Notes: a model not told the origin generated them from the letters alone. 64,000 nucleotides of DNA from Gastranaerophilus sp944325835 (GCA_963931575.1 OZ007029.1:558001-622000); one strand, 5' to 3'. Positions 51,689 through 60,926 are shown, numbered from the stretch's first letter. Numbers and translations: made by a program.

Positions 51689-52694
51689 AGGAATTTTGAT
51701 TTATGCAGAACTTTTAAAATCCGGCTATATCGCACCGGTATTTTTCTCGCTGGCCGCAAAAGCACAGGAACTCTCGCAAAAACTTTCGGGTGAAGAAGTT
51801 ATGGCTCTTCTAATCGCTAAACCCGGAGATGCGGAAAGATTTAAAGAAGGGTTTCTGGCATGCGGAATTGATAAGGTCTTTGTCTATGAGGATGAACATT
51901 TTGAAACTTATTCGAATGAACTTTATTCAAAAATCGCGATTAATCTTGCAAGAGAAATTGAACCCTCAATATTTTTAATCGGTGCAACAACGCAGGGACG
52001 CGATTTAGCTCCGAGGATTTCTTCACAGCTTCATACCGGCCTGACAGCCGATTGCACGGGGCTGGATATAAACGAAAAAGGACAACTTGCCGCAACCCGT
52101 CCGACTTTTGGCGGCAAACTTATGGCAACAATTCTTTGTAAAACTTTTCCGCAAATGGCAACAGTTCGCCCCGGAGTATTTCCGTTTTTGGATGAGCCTG
52201 TTTACAAGGATACGCAGCTTATATACAAAAACCATGGCATTGAAAATTTTGATACTAAAGTTAAGTTAAGAGAGTTTATTCAAGATACAGAGGAAATAAT
52301 CAATTCTCTTGACAGTGCAAAAGTTATCGTTGCCGGAGGAAAGGGGCTTAAAACAAAAGAAGGCTTCGAACTTCTAAAAGAGCTTGCGGACGCGCTTGGC
52401 GGAACAATCGCGGCAAGTCGCGGTGCTGTTGATATGGGGCTTGCCCCGCAAAGTATTCAGGTCGGTCAAACAGGGAAAACAGTTTCTCCTGAAATTTATA
52501 TTGCCTGCGGAATTTCGGGTGCGGTGCAGCATACCGTCGGAATCGAAGGTGCTAAGAAAATTATAGCGATTAACATTGATGAAAATGCGCCGATATTCGG
52601 CGCGGCAGATGTCGGAATCGTCGGGGATTTATACACGATAGTTCCGCAGCTGATTGAACATGTAAAGCAGTTCTCCGCCGCTCCGCCTCGCTGA
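51681..52694 (+). CDS. etfA: Electron transfer flavoprotein subunit alpha
   Basis: 337 residues from ATG 51681 (MARGILIYAEL), overlapping etfB by 8 bp; an upstream frame from 51636 is not needed. Conserved FAD domain: VIVAGGKGLKTKEGFELLKELADALGGTIAASRGAVDMG near 213-251, QVGQTGKTVSPEIYIACGISGAVQH near 258-282, INIDENAPIFGAADVGIVGDLYTIVPQL near 294-321. The last six residues (SAAPPR) are encoded by a dispersed repeat (52668-52727), so the natural C-terminus has been replaced. Confidence 0.95.
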   Translation: MARGILIYAELLKSGYIAPVFFSLAAKAQELSQKLSGEEVMALLIAKPGDAERFKEGFLACGIDKVFVYEDEHFETYSNELYSKIAINLAREIEPSIFLIGATTQGRDLAPRISSQLHTGLTADCTGLDINEKGQLAATRPTFGGKLMATILCKTFPQMATVRPGVFPFLDEPVYKDTQLIYKNHGIENFDTKVKLREFIQDTEEIINSLDSAKVIVAGGKGLKTKEGFELLKELADALGGTIAASRGAVDMGLAPQSIQVGQTGKTVSPEIYIACGISGAVQHTVGIEGAKKIIAINIDENAPIFGAADVGIVGDLYTIVPQLIEHVKQFSAAPPR

Positions 52695-52727
52695 GCCGCG
52701 AGCCGTGGCGGCTGTGCTGTCTAATAC
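52668..52727 (+). repeat. Dispersed ~60-bp GC-rich repeat, copy B
   Basis: CAGTTCTCCGCC ... CGCTGAGCCGCGAG ... GCTGTGCTGTCTAATAC; reverse complement of the copy at 14015-14077 with some changes. Overlaps the end of etfA and supplies its stop codon. Confidence 0.75.
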
Positions 52728-52754
52728 TTTAGGAATTAAGAAAAAGAGGTAAAA

Positions 52755-54038
52755 ATGAAAAACACAGTTGTAGTCGGTGCACAGTGGGGCGATGAAGGAA
52801 AAGCAAAGATAACAGACTTACTGGCAGAAAAAGCCGACCTTATTATCAGATATCAGGGCGGCTGTAATGCGGGTCATACAGTTGTAGCCAGCGGGCAAAC
52901 TTATAAATTCCACTTGGTTCCGTCAGGAACTCTTTATAACGATAAAATTTGTTTTATCGGTGCCGGAACGGTTGTTCTACCGGAATATTTTGAACAGGAA
53001 ACGGGTGAGTTGATTTCGCAGGGGGTAGATTTATCAGGACTTCGCGTTAGCCCGCTTGCTACAATCACAATGCCTTATCACACAGAAATCGACGGTTACA
53101 GCGAGGATCACGCGCAAAAAGGCGGCAAAATCGGGACTACCAAAAAAGGGATAGGCCCGACTTATACTGATAAATATGCAAGAATCGCGCTTAAAATTCA
53201 GGACTTATATAACGAGGAAACTTTGAGCGAAAAGCTTGATTTGATTTTGCCTTTGAAAAATAAACAATTAAAAGAGGTTTACGGGCTGGAACCTTATACA
53301 AAAGATTGCATTCTTGCACTTTGCGAAAAATACGCAGAAATCTTCAAGCCTTATGTTTGGTTTGATTGGCAAAAGGGGCTTGAGGATGCGAAAAAAGAAG
53401 GCAAAATCGTCCTTTTTGAAGGTGCGCAGGGTGTAATGCTCGACGTTGATTACGGAACATATCCGTTTGTGACAAGTTCAAGCCCGATTGGCGGCGGGGC
53501 TGCTGTCGGAAGCGGTTACGGCCCGAAAATGATTGATGAGGTTATTGGTGTTGCAAAAGCTTACGTAACACGCGTTGGAGAAGGGCCTTTTGTGTCGGAA
53601 CTTGCAAATGAAACCGGTCATAAAATTCAGACAATAGGCCACGAATTTGGGGTTACGACAGGTCGTCCGCGCCGCTGCGGCTGGTTTGATGCCGTTACAA
53701 TGCGTTATGCGGTTCTGGTCGGCGGCTTGACGTCTGTTGCGCTCACCAAAATTGATGTTTTTGATACCTTTGATGAAATTAAAATCTGTACGGCATACCG
53801 CGATTCCCGTGACGGTAAAGTTTATGAAACATACCCGACAGATGTATTTATGCACAAATATCTTGAGCCTGTTTATGAAACCCACAAGGGCTGGTGTGAG
53901 AATTTGACAGATATAAGAGAATACGAGAAACTTCCTGAAAACGCTAAGAAATATATCGAGCGTCTGGAAGAATTGATAGGCGTTAAAATTTCGATAGTAA
54001 GCGTAGGTCCGGACAGAGAACAAACTATTTTTAGATAA
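52755..54038 (+). CDS. purA: Adenylosuccinate synthetase
   Basis: 427 residues. GAQWGDEGKAKITDLLAEKADLIIRYQGGCNAGHTV near 8-43 (IMP/GTP site), GTTKKGIGPTYTDK near 125-138, FEGAQGVMLDVDYGTYPFVTSSSP near 222-245, TTGRPRRCGWFD near 299-310. First committed step from IMP to AMP. Shine-Dalgarno AGAGG. Follows etfA after a 60-bp gap that holds the dispersed repeat. Confidence 0.98.
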   Translation: MKNTVVVGAQWGDEGKAKITDLLAEKADLIIRYQGGCNAGHTVVASGQTYKFHLVPSGTLYNDKICFIGAGTVVLPEYFEQETGELISQGVDLSGLRVSPLATITMPYHTEIDGYSEDHAQKGGKIGTTKKGIGPTYTDKYARIALKIQDLYNEETLSEKLDLILPLKNKQLKEVYGLEPYTKDCILALCEKYAEIFKPYVWFDWQKGLEDAKKEGKIVLFEGAQGVMLDVDYGTYPFVTSSSPIGGGAAVGSGYGPKMIDEVIGVAKAYVTRVGEGPFVSELANETGHKIQTIGHEFGVTTGRPRRCGWFDAVTMRYAVLVGGLTSVALTKIDVFDTFDEIKICTAYRDSRDGKVYETYPTDVFMHKYLEPVYETHKGWCENLTDIREYEKLPENAKKYIERLEELIGVKISIVSVGPDREQTIFR

Positions 54039-54041
54039 TAA

Positions 54042-54072
54042 AAAGAGGTCGCGTGAGCGGCCTCAAAAATTT
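54042..54072 (+). terminator. Terminator after purA
   Basis: GAGGTCGC-GTGA-GCGGCCTC hairpin with A's before and an A/T tail after; may serve both convergent genes. Confidence 0.7.
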
Positions 54073-54098
54073 TGTTAGAGAGAGTTTTAATTATATTT

Positions 54099-55052
54099 TT
54101 ATTGTTCTTTTGTACCATATTTAATTTTTGCATTTTCAGGGACTTGTTCTTTAATTAATCTTTTCAATTCTGTAAGAGTGTTGTCTTTAGATGTTTGGTT
54201 ATTAACAGTAACGGTTTTCTTTTGTTCTTTTCCGTTTTCATCGGTCCATGTAGCAATAGCAACGCCTCTCCATACAGTAGTGCCTTCTATAGTTTTAGTT
54301 TTGGCTTCTGTATGTGCAGAAGTGCCGTTGTAGCCGTTGTCAAGTTTTATAAGCTGCGGTTTATATTTCTCCTTATCAAAATTGTATGTTTTTCCGCCGT
54401 AGGTAATAGTTTTTGGATAATGTTGTTCATTAATACCAATATCAGTAGCACCATTTAGATAAGTTTCTCGGAACCAATTCCTAAATGCAGTTGTATTAGG
54501 AACAGTAGAACCATCTTCAGCTACATAAGCGTTTTGTAATGATTGCCAAGTGTAGCCTTCATTATGATTTGCATCTTTGCGTGTTGTTTTGTTAAACACT
54601 TTAACAGTTTGTTCTTCTACCTTATCCGGAGTCTTTTCCGATTCTGCGGAAAGTGTGACATTTGCCTGAGTTTCTTTCGGCTTTTCGGGTTCTTCTGGTT
54701 TTTCTGGTGTTTCAACCTCAGTTTCGGTTTCTTGTTCTTCAACCGGTTTAGTTTCTTCTTTCTTTTTGACTTCAGGTGTTGGTGTTGGTTGTTCTTGTAC
54801 CTTAGGTTGTGGAATCAGGTTTTGCAGCCAGTTAGCACCAAGTTGAAACCATTGCAACCAAGACGGTAGCTGCCAGCCGCCGTAATTACCGTATGAGTTT
54901 CCGCAGTAATTATAATTTCTTACTACAATTTTAGTTTCTTTTTTAACACTGCCGTATGCACGAGGTATTCTGAATTGTCCGGGTCTGGCAATTCTGTGAT
55001 TATAGTAAGATTTTTGTGCGCTCACGCTCGGGCCGCCAACAAATTTAACCAT
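54099..55052 (-). CDS. Hypothetical protein with Pro/Glu-rich linker
   Basis: 317 residues, not recognised. The N-terminal 90 residues are basic and aromatic (MVKFVGGPSVSAQKSYYNHR, WLQWFQLGANWLQNLIP). Residues about 85-165 are a disordered Pro-Glu-Lys-Thr linker. The C-terminal part (about 165-317) looks globular: YTWQSLQNAYVAEDGSTVPN, FRNWFRETYLNG, ITYGGKTYNFDKEKY. No signal peptide. Shine-Dalgarno AGAGG. Single gene, convergent with purA. Confidence 0.65.
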   Translation of the reverse strand: MVKFVGGPSVSAQKSYYNHRIARPGQFRIPRAYGSVKKETKIVVRNYNYCGNSYGNYGGWQLPSWLQWFQLGANWLQNLIPQPKVQEQPTPTPEVKKKEETKPVEEQETETEVETPEKPEEPEKPKETQANVTLSAESEKTPDKVEEQTVKVFNKTTRKDANHNEGYTWQSLQNAYVAEDGSTVPNTTAFRNWFRETYLNGATDIGINEQHYPKTITYGGKTYNFDKEKYKPQLIKLDNGYNGTSAHTEAKTKTIEGTTVWRGVAIATWTDENGKEQKKTVTVNNQTSKDNTLTELKRLIKEQVPENAKIKYGTKEQ

Positions 55053-55187
55053 CTCTCTATACCTCTTTTGTACTCTCCAACGATATTACTCGTCTCTTTA
55101 TATATAAAAAGTATATAACTTTTTAAAAATTGCCTTTTTTGTATATACTTTCTTAATAATTCGTTACAAACTGCCCTCCTTAAAGAT

Positions 55188-55216
55188 TTGCCACGCGTAT
55201 TTCTTCATAGTAAAAT
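55188..55216 (+). promoter_or_regulatory. Near-leaderless promoter of dnaG-rpoD
   Basis: TTGCCA (55188-55193), 17-bp spacer, TAAAAT (55211-55216), nine bases before ATG 55226; no Shine-Dalgarno. The gap 55053-55187 holds no gene. Confidence 0.65.
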
Positions 55217-55225
55217 ATTGTTGTT

Positions 55226-57091
55226 ATGGCAGATGCACTTGGTGAAGTAATAGCAAAAATTAAAGACAGATTAGATATTCTGGAAGTCGTTTCCGAGAGA
55301 GTAATTTTAAAAAAATCAGGTTCTCATTACTGGGGATTGTGCCCTTTTCATAAAGAGAAAACCCCTTCGTTTTCTGTAAATCCGAGTTTGGGAATTTATA
55401 AGTGTTTCAGCTGCGGAGAGGGCGGGGATGCAATTTCTTTCCTGATGAAGATTGACGGCAAGTCGTTTATGGAAGTTATCAGGGATTTGGCGGAAAAATT
55501 CGGCTACGAGCTTCCGGCAAGCGGCGGCGGAAGTTCTGCAGGCATGCGCGAGCTTAAGGAACAGATGGTGAAGGCGTGTGCTAAGGCTGCTGATTATTAT
55601 ACGACATATCTTTTGCAGGATAAAAGCGATGAAACCTTGAGAGCCATGAAATATCTGACCGATAGAGGAATTACAAAGGATATTATTGAGGAATATAATA
55701 TAGGCCTTGCGGCTTCTAAATATACGGGGCTTTATGATATTTTGAGGGCGAAATTCAGCGAGGAGGTTCTTGAAAAGGCGGGGCTTATCCTTGAAAGCCG
55801 CGAAACCGGTTATATTGACCGCTTCAGAAACAGAATTATTATTCCAATACGCAATGAGCATGGAGAATTCGTTGCGTTTGGTGCGCGTGCAATCATGCCG
55901 GAACAGTCACCTAAATATTTAAACTCCTCGGATTCTTTAATATATAACAAAAGCAGGCTGCTTTACGGGCTTTATCACGCAAAAGACGCTATTAAGGAAG
56001 AAAATTCCGTTATTTTAATGGAAGGCTATTTTGATGTAATATCTGCGCAGGCGCACGGGGTTAAAAATTGTGTTGCAACTTGCGGAACTTCTCTTACGGC
56101 CGATCACATTAAACTTTTATCCCGCTATACACCGGCAAGAAGAATTTATCTTTCTTTCGATACGGATTCGGCGGGGCAAAAGGCTACAAACCGCAACGCA
56201 GAGCTTATCAAAGAAGCCTTTACCGGGTTAGGAAATATAAAACAGTTTGATGAAAACTATCTTGCGCTGTCTGATGACAAGTATTCCTGTGAAATTCGCG
56301 TAATAGCACCGCCTGAAGGAAAAGACCCCGATGAATTTATCCGCTCTGTCGGTGCTGAGAGCTACAGGGAATATATCAAGCATGCCCCGCTGCTTCTGGA
56401 TTTTCAGATAAATTGCGTTTTAAAAGAAAAAAAAGATATAAAAACTCCGCTGGAAAAGGCGGAACTTGTTAAAAAAGTTATTCCGCTGTTACAGGAAATT
56501 AACAACCAGATTGTGCAGGGCGAATATGTAAAAAGCGTTGCAGGCTCACTCGAAATTGACGAAAAAGCCCTTCTTACAGAAGTTCGTAAGAAATCACGCA
56601 CTTCTGTACGTACCGAGCAGCCGGATGTATCAAGAATTGTAACAAAAAATATAGCACCTTCACAAAAAGCGCAAAAAAATTTATTGAGCGTTTTTCTGGT
56701 AGCAGACAACCCGCTAAACTTCAAACAAATTAACGAGAAAGTCCCTGATAATCTGTTTTCGGACGAAACGTTAAAAATTGTAAAATCTACAATTGACAAA
56801 TTAATATGTACCGTAAATAATGTAAAGGAATTAATAGAAGAATTATATACTTCTTTTATTGATAACCCTGAAATACATAAGCTCATAACAGAGATGATCG
56901 GAATAGCAGAAACGTTTTCAGGCTTAGATACAGAAGACTTTGATGCTCTTATAGACGAGAACATAGCAACTATAGACAAGTGTCAGGCAGATGAAAAAAG
57001 AAAACAACTCAGAGAATCTTATATAAATGCAAATGATGACGATGTGAAAGCACTTATGATTCAGATGCAAATCAGAGATCAAATAAAATAA
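55226..57091 (+). CDS. dnaG: DNA primase
   Basis: 621 residues. CHC2 zinc domain CPFHKEKTPSFSVNPSLGIYKCFSC near 38-62; primase core with RNRIIIPIRNEHGEFVAFGAR near 206-226; TOPRIM signatures EGYFDVISAQAHG near 270-282 and SFDTDSAGQKA near 313-323. Makes RNA primers for replication. First gene of a dnaG-rpoD pair, 79 bp apart, a reduced macromolecular synthesis operon. Confidence 0.97.
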   Translation: MADALGEVIAKIKDRLDILEVVSERVILKKSGSHYWGLCPFHKEKTPSFSVNPSLGIYKCFSCGEGGDAISFLMKIDGKSFMEVIRDLAEKFGYELPASGGGSSAGMRELKEQMVKACAKAADYYTTYLLQDKSDETLRAMKYLTDRGITKDIIEEYNIGLAASKYTGLYDILRAKFSEEVLEKAGLILESRETGYIDRFRNRIIIPIRNEHGEFVAFGARAIMPEQSPKYLNSSDSLIYNKSRLLYGLYHAKDAIKEENSVILMEGYFDVISAQAHGVKNCVATCGTSLTADHIKLLSRYTPARRIYLSFDTDSAGQKATNRNAELIKEAFTGLGNIKQFDENYLALSDDKYSCEIRVIAPPEGKDPDEFIRSVGAESYREYIKHAPLLLDFQINCVLKEKKDIKTPLEKAELVKKVIPLLQEINNQIVQGEYVKSVAGSLEIDEKALLTEVRKKSRTSVRTEQPDVSRIVTKNIAPSQKAQKNLLSVFLVADNPLNFKQINEKVPDNLFSDETLKIVKSTIDKLICTVNNVKELIEELYTSFIDNPEIHKLITEMIGIAETFSGLDTEDFDALIDENIATIDKCQADEKRKQLRESYINANDDDVKALMIQMQIRDQIK

Positions 57092-57170
57092 AGGGAACGA
57101 ACTTTGTTAAGGATTCACCCTTCCAAATAAACCCTCAGGTTAGTAAACTAATAAATTATGGAGAATATGC

Positions 57171-58268
57171 ATGAGTAAAAAAAGACAAGGCTCTTCATCT
57201 ATTGTAAACATTATGGAAGATGAAAATCTCGATTTGAACAACATTGATGATGAAGAAGCAATTATGGCCGGTAATGACCGTGTTAACTACATGAACGTTG
57301 ACATTAGTACCGACAACATTGAAGATATTATTACCCATAAAATTGAAAATAAAACTTCTCTGGACGACATTTATATGATGAATGAAGAGCCGGAAGAAGA
57401 TATGGACATGGAATTACCTAAAAGTATAGCAATTGACGACCCTGTAAGATTATACTTGCGCGAAATCGGACGTATTAAATTATTGTCCGCCAGCGAGGAG
57501 ATTGAACTTGCCCGCGTGATTATGGAGGGCGGAACCCCGGGTGCTATGGCTAAAAGAAAACTTGTTCAGGCTAACCTTCGTTTAGTTGTCAGCATCGCTA
57601 AAAAGTACGTCGGAAGAGGTATGCTGTTCCTCGATTTAATTCAGGAAGGCAACCTCGGGTTAATCAGGGCTGCTGAAAAATTTGACCACGAACGCGGTTT
57701 CAAATTCTCAACTTACGCAACCTGGTGGATTAGACAGGCTATTACGCGTGCTATTGCTGATCAGGCGCGTACAATCCGTATCCCTGTTCACATGGTCGAA
57801 ACTATTAACAAATTGAAAAAAGTAACACGCCGTCTGGCTCAAGATTTGTCGAGAAAACCGACCGAAGAAGAACTTGCGTTTGAAATGAATGTTTCTATCC
57901 CGAAACTCCGTGAAATCATTAAAATTGCTCAAGAGCCGCTCTCTCTTGAAACACCTATCGGTAAAGAAGAAGATTCCAGACTCGGTGATTTTATTGAAGA
58001 TAAAGAAGCTGATGCTCCTATTAAAACCGTTGCGTCAGAACTCTTGAAAGAAGATCTTCAGGAAGTTATGAAACAGCTCTCCCCGCGCGAACGTGATGTT
58101 TTAAGATTGCGTTTCGGTATGGATGACGGCCGTCAAAGAACTTTAGAAGAAGTCGGCCAGCTGTTTGGCGTAACACGTGAACGTATCAGACAGATTGAGG
58201 CAAAAGCATTAAGAAAATTACGTCATCCGAACAGAAGAAAACGTTTGGAAGAATACGTAGAAGTTTAA
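57171..58268 (+). CDS. rpoD: RNA polymerase primary sigma factor
   Basis: 365 residues, short region 1.1 with an acidic N-terminus. DPVRLYLREIGRIKLLSASEEIELA (region 1.2) near 91-115; NLRLVVSIAKKYVGRGMLFLDLIQEGNLGLIRAAEKFDHERGFKFSTYATWWIRQAI (2.1-2.4) near 139-195; C-terminal region 4 with LEEVGQLFGVTRERIRQIEAKALRKLRHP. Recognises TTGACA/TATAAT promoters, consistent with those seen here. Confidence 0.97.
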   Translation: MSKKRQGSSSIVNIMEDENLDLNNIDDEEAIMAGNDRVNYMNVDISTDNIEDIITHKIENKTSLDDIYMMNEEPEEDMDMELPKSIAIDDPVRLYLREIGRIKLLSASEEIELARVIMEGGTPGAMAKRKLVQANLRLVVSIAKKYVGRGMLFLDLIQEGNLGLIRAAEKFDHERGFKFSTYATWWIRQAITRAIADQARTIRIPVHMVETINKLKKVTRRLAQDLSRKPTEEELAFEMNVSIPKLREIIKIAQEPLSLETPIGKEEDSRLGDFIEDKEADAPIKTVASELLKEDLQEVMKQLSPRERDVLRLRFGMDDGRQRTLEEVGQLFGVTRERIRQIEAKALRKLRHPNRRKRLEEYVEV

Positions 58269-58271
58269 GAA

Positions 58272-58293
58272 AAAGGCGGGGCAACCCGCCTTT
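58272..58293 (+). terminator. Terminator after rpoD
   Basis: AAAGGCGGG-GCAA-CCCGCCTTT, directly before the promoter of prepilin-like gene 4. Confidence 0.85.
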
Positions 58294-58297
58294 ACTC

Positions 58298-58326
58298 TTG
58301 ACTAAATCCAAAACATGTTACATAAT
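58298..58326 (+). promoter_or_regulatory. Promoter of prepilin-like gene 4
   Basis: TTGACT (58298-58303), 17-bp spacer with CAAAACATGTTA, CATAAT (58321-58326). Confidence 0.8.
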
Positions 58327-58398
58327 GAGAATGTAGACAATGGCAAAGTGCCGGAAAGGATAGAAAAGATGAAAAACAAGATTGTAAGTATTTATGCA

Positions 58399-58412
58399 GG
58401 GGGGGGGGGGGG
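58399..58412 (+). repeat. Poly-G tract (G14), predicted phase-variation switch of prepilin-like gene 4
   Basis: Follows codon 10 of ATG 58369 (Shine-Dalgarno AAAGGA). At 14 G that frame ends at a TAA within AAATTAACG near 58465, and the internal ATG 58394 ends at TGA 58418-58420. At 12 or 15 G the frame joins the pilin: 30 nt before the tract, 348 nt from tract to Phe+1. Confidence 0.87.
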
Positions 58413-58760
58413 CCGGCTGAGCCGGTCGCTGAGCGACATCCACAAAGCGACCCGAGCGAGAAATTAACGATTGCGGTTAAGCAATCCGTGCTCACGGACG
58501 GCGTGAAAGCTACAGCGAAGGGCGGAGAGCCGGCGCCGGTTCGCGTGAGCGAAACGGGCAGGGCGCGTAACTGGACGATGCCGCCGTTGCGACTGGAGCG
58601 CGAGTGTAAGGAGCACTCTGCCGAACAAAACGATTTATTATCGTTTTGTGAGAGGCGAAATTCTGCAACGATTGATAATCGTTGCGTAGAATTTGACAGG
58701 CGGGAGTCGACTGAGTCGACAGCCATAATTGGCTTACAGGCTCTCGGACGACGTATAGCG
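58413..58760. repeat. Hairpin-mosaic leader of prepilin-like gene 4
   Basis: The same chain of inverted repeats as at 47699-48001, with an added module including TCGCTGAGCGA. Stop-free in the pilin frame for 116 codons. Confidence 0.85.
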
Positions 58761-59705
58761 TTTACAATGGCAGAGATTTTACTCTCCCTCACGATAATCG
58801 GCGTGGTGGCAGCGATAACGCTTCCGTCACTCACCGGCAACATCAACGAGCGCACGTGGAACACGCAAAGAAAAGCCCTCTATGCACGGTTTAGTCAGGC
58901 AATAGCCCTCATGCCGGCCTTGAATGGTTATGGCGTATTAAAAGAAGAAAGTTCTGCCGGTGCCAGTGATGCCGAAGATACCGCTGCCGAAACCTTTGTT
59001 ACAAATGGTCTTTCAAAAGTAATGAAGATTAATAATATTTGTGATAATGAACATGTGCAGGATTGCGGTTTAAATTCGACTTTTACTGATATGCTTGGTA
59101 GTATTAAATCTTTACCGCTAACAATGACTGATTTGAATGCATCTATGACTCAGACATCCTATAGTGATACAACAGGAACCGGAAGTTTTTCTATGCTTAA
59201 TACTAAAGCAGCGGCCTTTGAAACTCAAAACGGGGAAAGCATTTTGCTTTTTTACAATCCAAATTGTGTCGCAGCTATGGGAGAAACCAGTAACTACTTT
59301 ATGCAGCCTAAAGTCTGTGTGAATATGGTATATGATTTAAACGGGAATAAGGGCCCTAATACTACAGGTAAAGATATTGGTATTATGACAATTTTTTACC
59401 CTACGGATAGTATTGTTGTGGCTCCAACGCCTTATAGAACAAAGTTTTTAAATGTTACAGATACTGATGCCTCAAGGGTTTGTACTCAAGATGCCGGAAG
59501 TGATTATAGAATTCCAAATTTGTCGGAATTAGGCTCTATGTTCGTAAATAATTCTATTCTTGGTCTTGATATTGGTCGTGGTGATTACTCTTCCGAAAAA
59601 ATTGTACTCAATGGGTCAATTCATTATTGGGTTATGGGTAGTTACGGACAGTATAGAATTCCCAGCACCGGGGCACAATGGAGTGTTACCTGCGTTAAAC
59701 GTTAG
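58488..59705 (+). CDS. Prepilin-like protein 4 with Lcl-like C-terminal domain (phase-variable)
   Basis: Written from GTG 58488, but the frame is open back through the G tract; the likely start is ATG 58369 at 12 or 15 G. RRIA^FTMAEILLSLTII with Phe codon at 58761. The first ~230 codons are almost identical to gene 3, the rest diverges: KVMKINNIC, AAFETQNGES, CVNMVYDLNGNKGPNTTGKDIG, YRIPNLSELGSMF, ending TCVKR. A sharp switch from near-identity to divergence suggests recent duplication or gene conversion of the 5' half. Its stop overlaps the end of the convergent solute-binding gene by 4 bp. Confidence 0.85.
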   Translation: MLTDGVKATAKGGEPAPVRVSETGRARNWTMPPLRLERECKEHSAEQNDLLSFCERRNSATIDNRCVEFDRRESTESTAIIGLQALGRRIAFTMAEILLSLTIIGVVAAITLPSLTGNINERTWNTQRKALYARFSQAIALMPALNGYGVLKEESSAGASDAEDTAAETFVTNGLSKVMKINNICDNEHVQDCGLNSTFTDMLGSIKSLPLTMTDLNASMTQTSYSDTTGTGSFSMLNTKAAAFETQNGESILLFYNPNCVAAMGETSNYFMQPKVCVNMVYDLNGNKGPNTTGKDIGIMTIFYPTDSIVVAPTPYRTKFLNVTDTDASRVCTQDAGSDYRIPNLSELGSMFVNNSILGLDIGRGDYSSEKIVLNGSIHYWVMGSYGQYRIPSTGAQWSVTCVKR

Positions 59706-60898
59706 TTTAAGTTTTCCCAGTCATATCTAAGCTTATTCAGGACGTTTTCTATGGCGTCCTGTTTAAGCAGGATCTTTTGTGTCGCGTTATTAATAAGGGT
59801 TATAATCTCTTTCCTGTTTGCGTAAAACGGCTGCGGCTGGATATTCTTTAATTGTTTTGCACTGAGAATTCTTGCCTGTGCAAAAATATCTTCCGGCGCT
59901 GCTGTTGTGTAAAATTTATCAGCAAGAGCATCTTTATTTGTTGCAAGAATGTTTGTCAGTTTAGCAAGTTCAAGCTGATTTTCAGCATTAGTCAGATAGA
60001 GCGCAAATTTCAGTGCCGCGTCTTGCTTTTTCGATTTAACCGGAATTATAAAATTCATCATAGAAAAGTTATATTTGCCGGTTTCGCCTGTTAGCTGTGT
60101 ACCGGGTTCGGTATTAGCAAAGGTTTGAGGCGCATTTTCTTTTATCATATTGAGGAAGTTTGCACCGCCTTCAAAGATTAAAACTTCACCTGCCATGTAT
60201 TTTTCAAGTGATTCCTGATGAGTCTGGGTCAGGCTTTCTTTCGGGAAACATCCGGAATTGTAGGCGTCTTGAAGCGTTTTGTAAAGATCTATTGCCATTT
60301 GGGAATTGATATTTTCGGGTGAATTTATTCCGTATTTATTCAAGAGCCGCAGCATGGAATCATTTTCCGCAAAGTTGAACATAAGCAAAAATTTGTCGTT
60401 GTTTGTTCGGCACATATCTAAAATTTCATTGTAAGTTGTCGGTCGGCTATGCAAAAGCTTTGTGTTGTAAAATGTCAGCGCGGACGTTGCGTACCACGGG
60501 ATAAAATAGTTTTTGCCGTTGAATTTCATATTATCAACGATTTCTTGCGGGAATTGGGCTAAATCCCCGTCACTGATTTCGGTTAGAGTTCCTTTTTTTG
60601 CCAGTAATGCCGAGAAATCCGGGTTTAGATTAATCAAATCCGGCGGGTTGTCGCTTAAAATTGCTGCAAGGGCTCGTTTTTCACCTTCTGAAAACGGAAT
60701 ATCGACCCAGTTAATTTTTATTTCAGGATTTTGTGCTTCAAAGTTAGCGATAACTTTTTCCATGTAAGGTGAGAAGTCGCGCATTTGAAGCGTCCAGAAA
60801 ACGAGTTCATCATTTTTAGCTTTCGGTCTTGCCACTAGAAGTATCACTGCCAGCAATACCGTAAAAATTATTAATAAAATTCGTGTTCTCATCGACAT
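59702..60898 (-). CDS. Extracellular solute-binding protein, family 1, membrane-anchored
   Basis: 398 residues from ATG 60898 (ATG 60892 also possible). N-terminal hydrophobic anchor ILLIIFTVLLAVILLVA without lipobox. Family 1 pattern: ELVFWTLQMRDFSPYMEKVIANFEAQNPEIKINWVDIPFSEG, DNPPDLINLNPDFSALLAKKGTLTEI, EVLIFEGGANFLNMI, KKQDAALKFALYLTNAENQ. Probably binds a sugar for an ABC importer, but again no transporter genes lie next to it. Only about 25% alike by eye to the one at 46466. Confidence 0.85.
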   Translation of the reverse strand: MSMRTRILLIIFTVLLAVILLVARPKAKNDELVFWTLQMRDFSPYMEKVIANFEAQNPEIKINWVDIPFSEGEKRALAAILSDNPPDLINLNPDFSALLAKKGTLTEISDGDLAQFPQEIVDNMKFNGKNYFIPWYATSALTFYNTKLLHSRPTTYNEILDMCRTNNDKFLLMFNFAENDSMLRLLNKYGINSPENINSQMAIDLYKTLQDAYNSGCFPKESLTQTHQESLEKYMAGEVLIFEGGANFLNMIKENAPQTFANTEPGTQLTGETGKYNFSMMNFIIPVKSKKQDAALKFALYLTNAENQLELAKLTNILATNKDALADKFYTTAAPEDIFAQARILSAKQLKNIQPQPFYANRKEIITLINNATQKILLKQDAIENVLNKLRYDWENLN

Positions 60899-60920
60899 TG
60901 TTCCCTATTAATGCTACAAT
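60892..60920 (+). promoter_or_regulatory. Leaderless promoter of rarA
   Basis: TCGACA (60892-60897), 17-bp spacer, TACAAT (60915-60920), six bases (TATACT) before ATG 60927; no Shine-Dalgarno. The -35 box lies inside the start of the divergent solute-binding gene. Confidence 0.7.
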
Positions 60921-60926
60921 TATACT

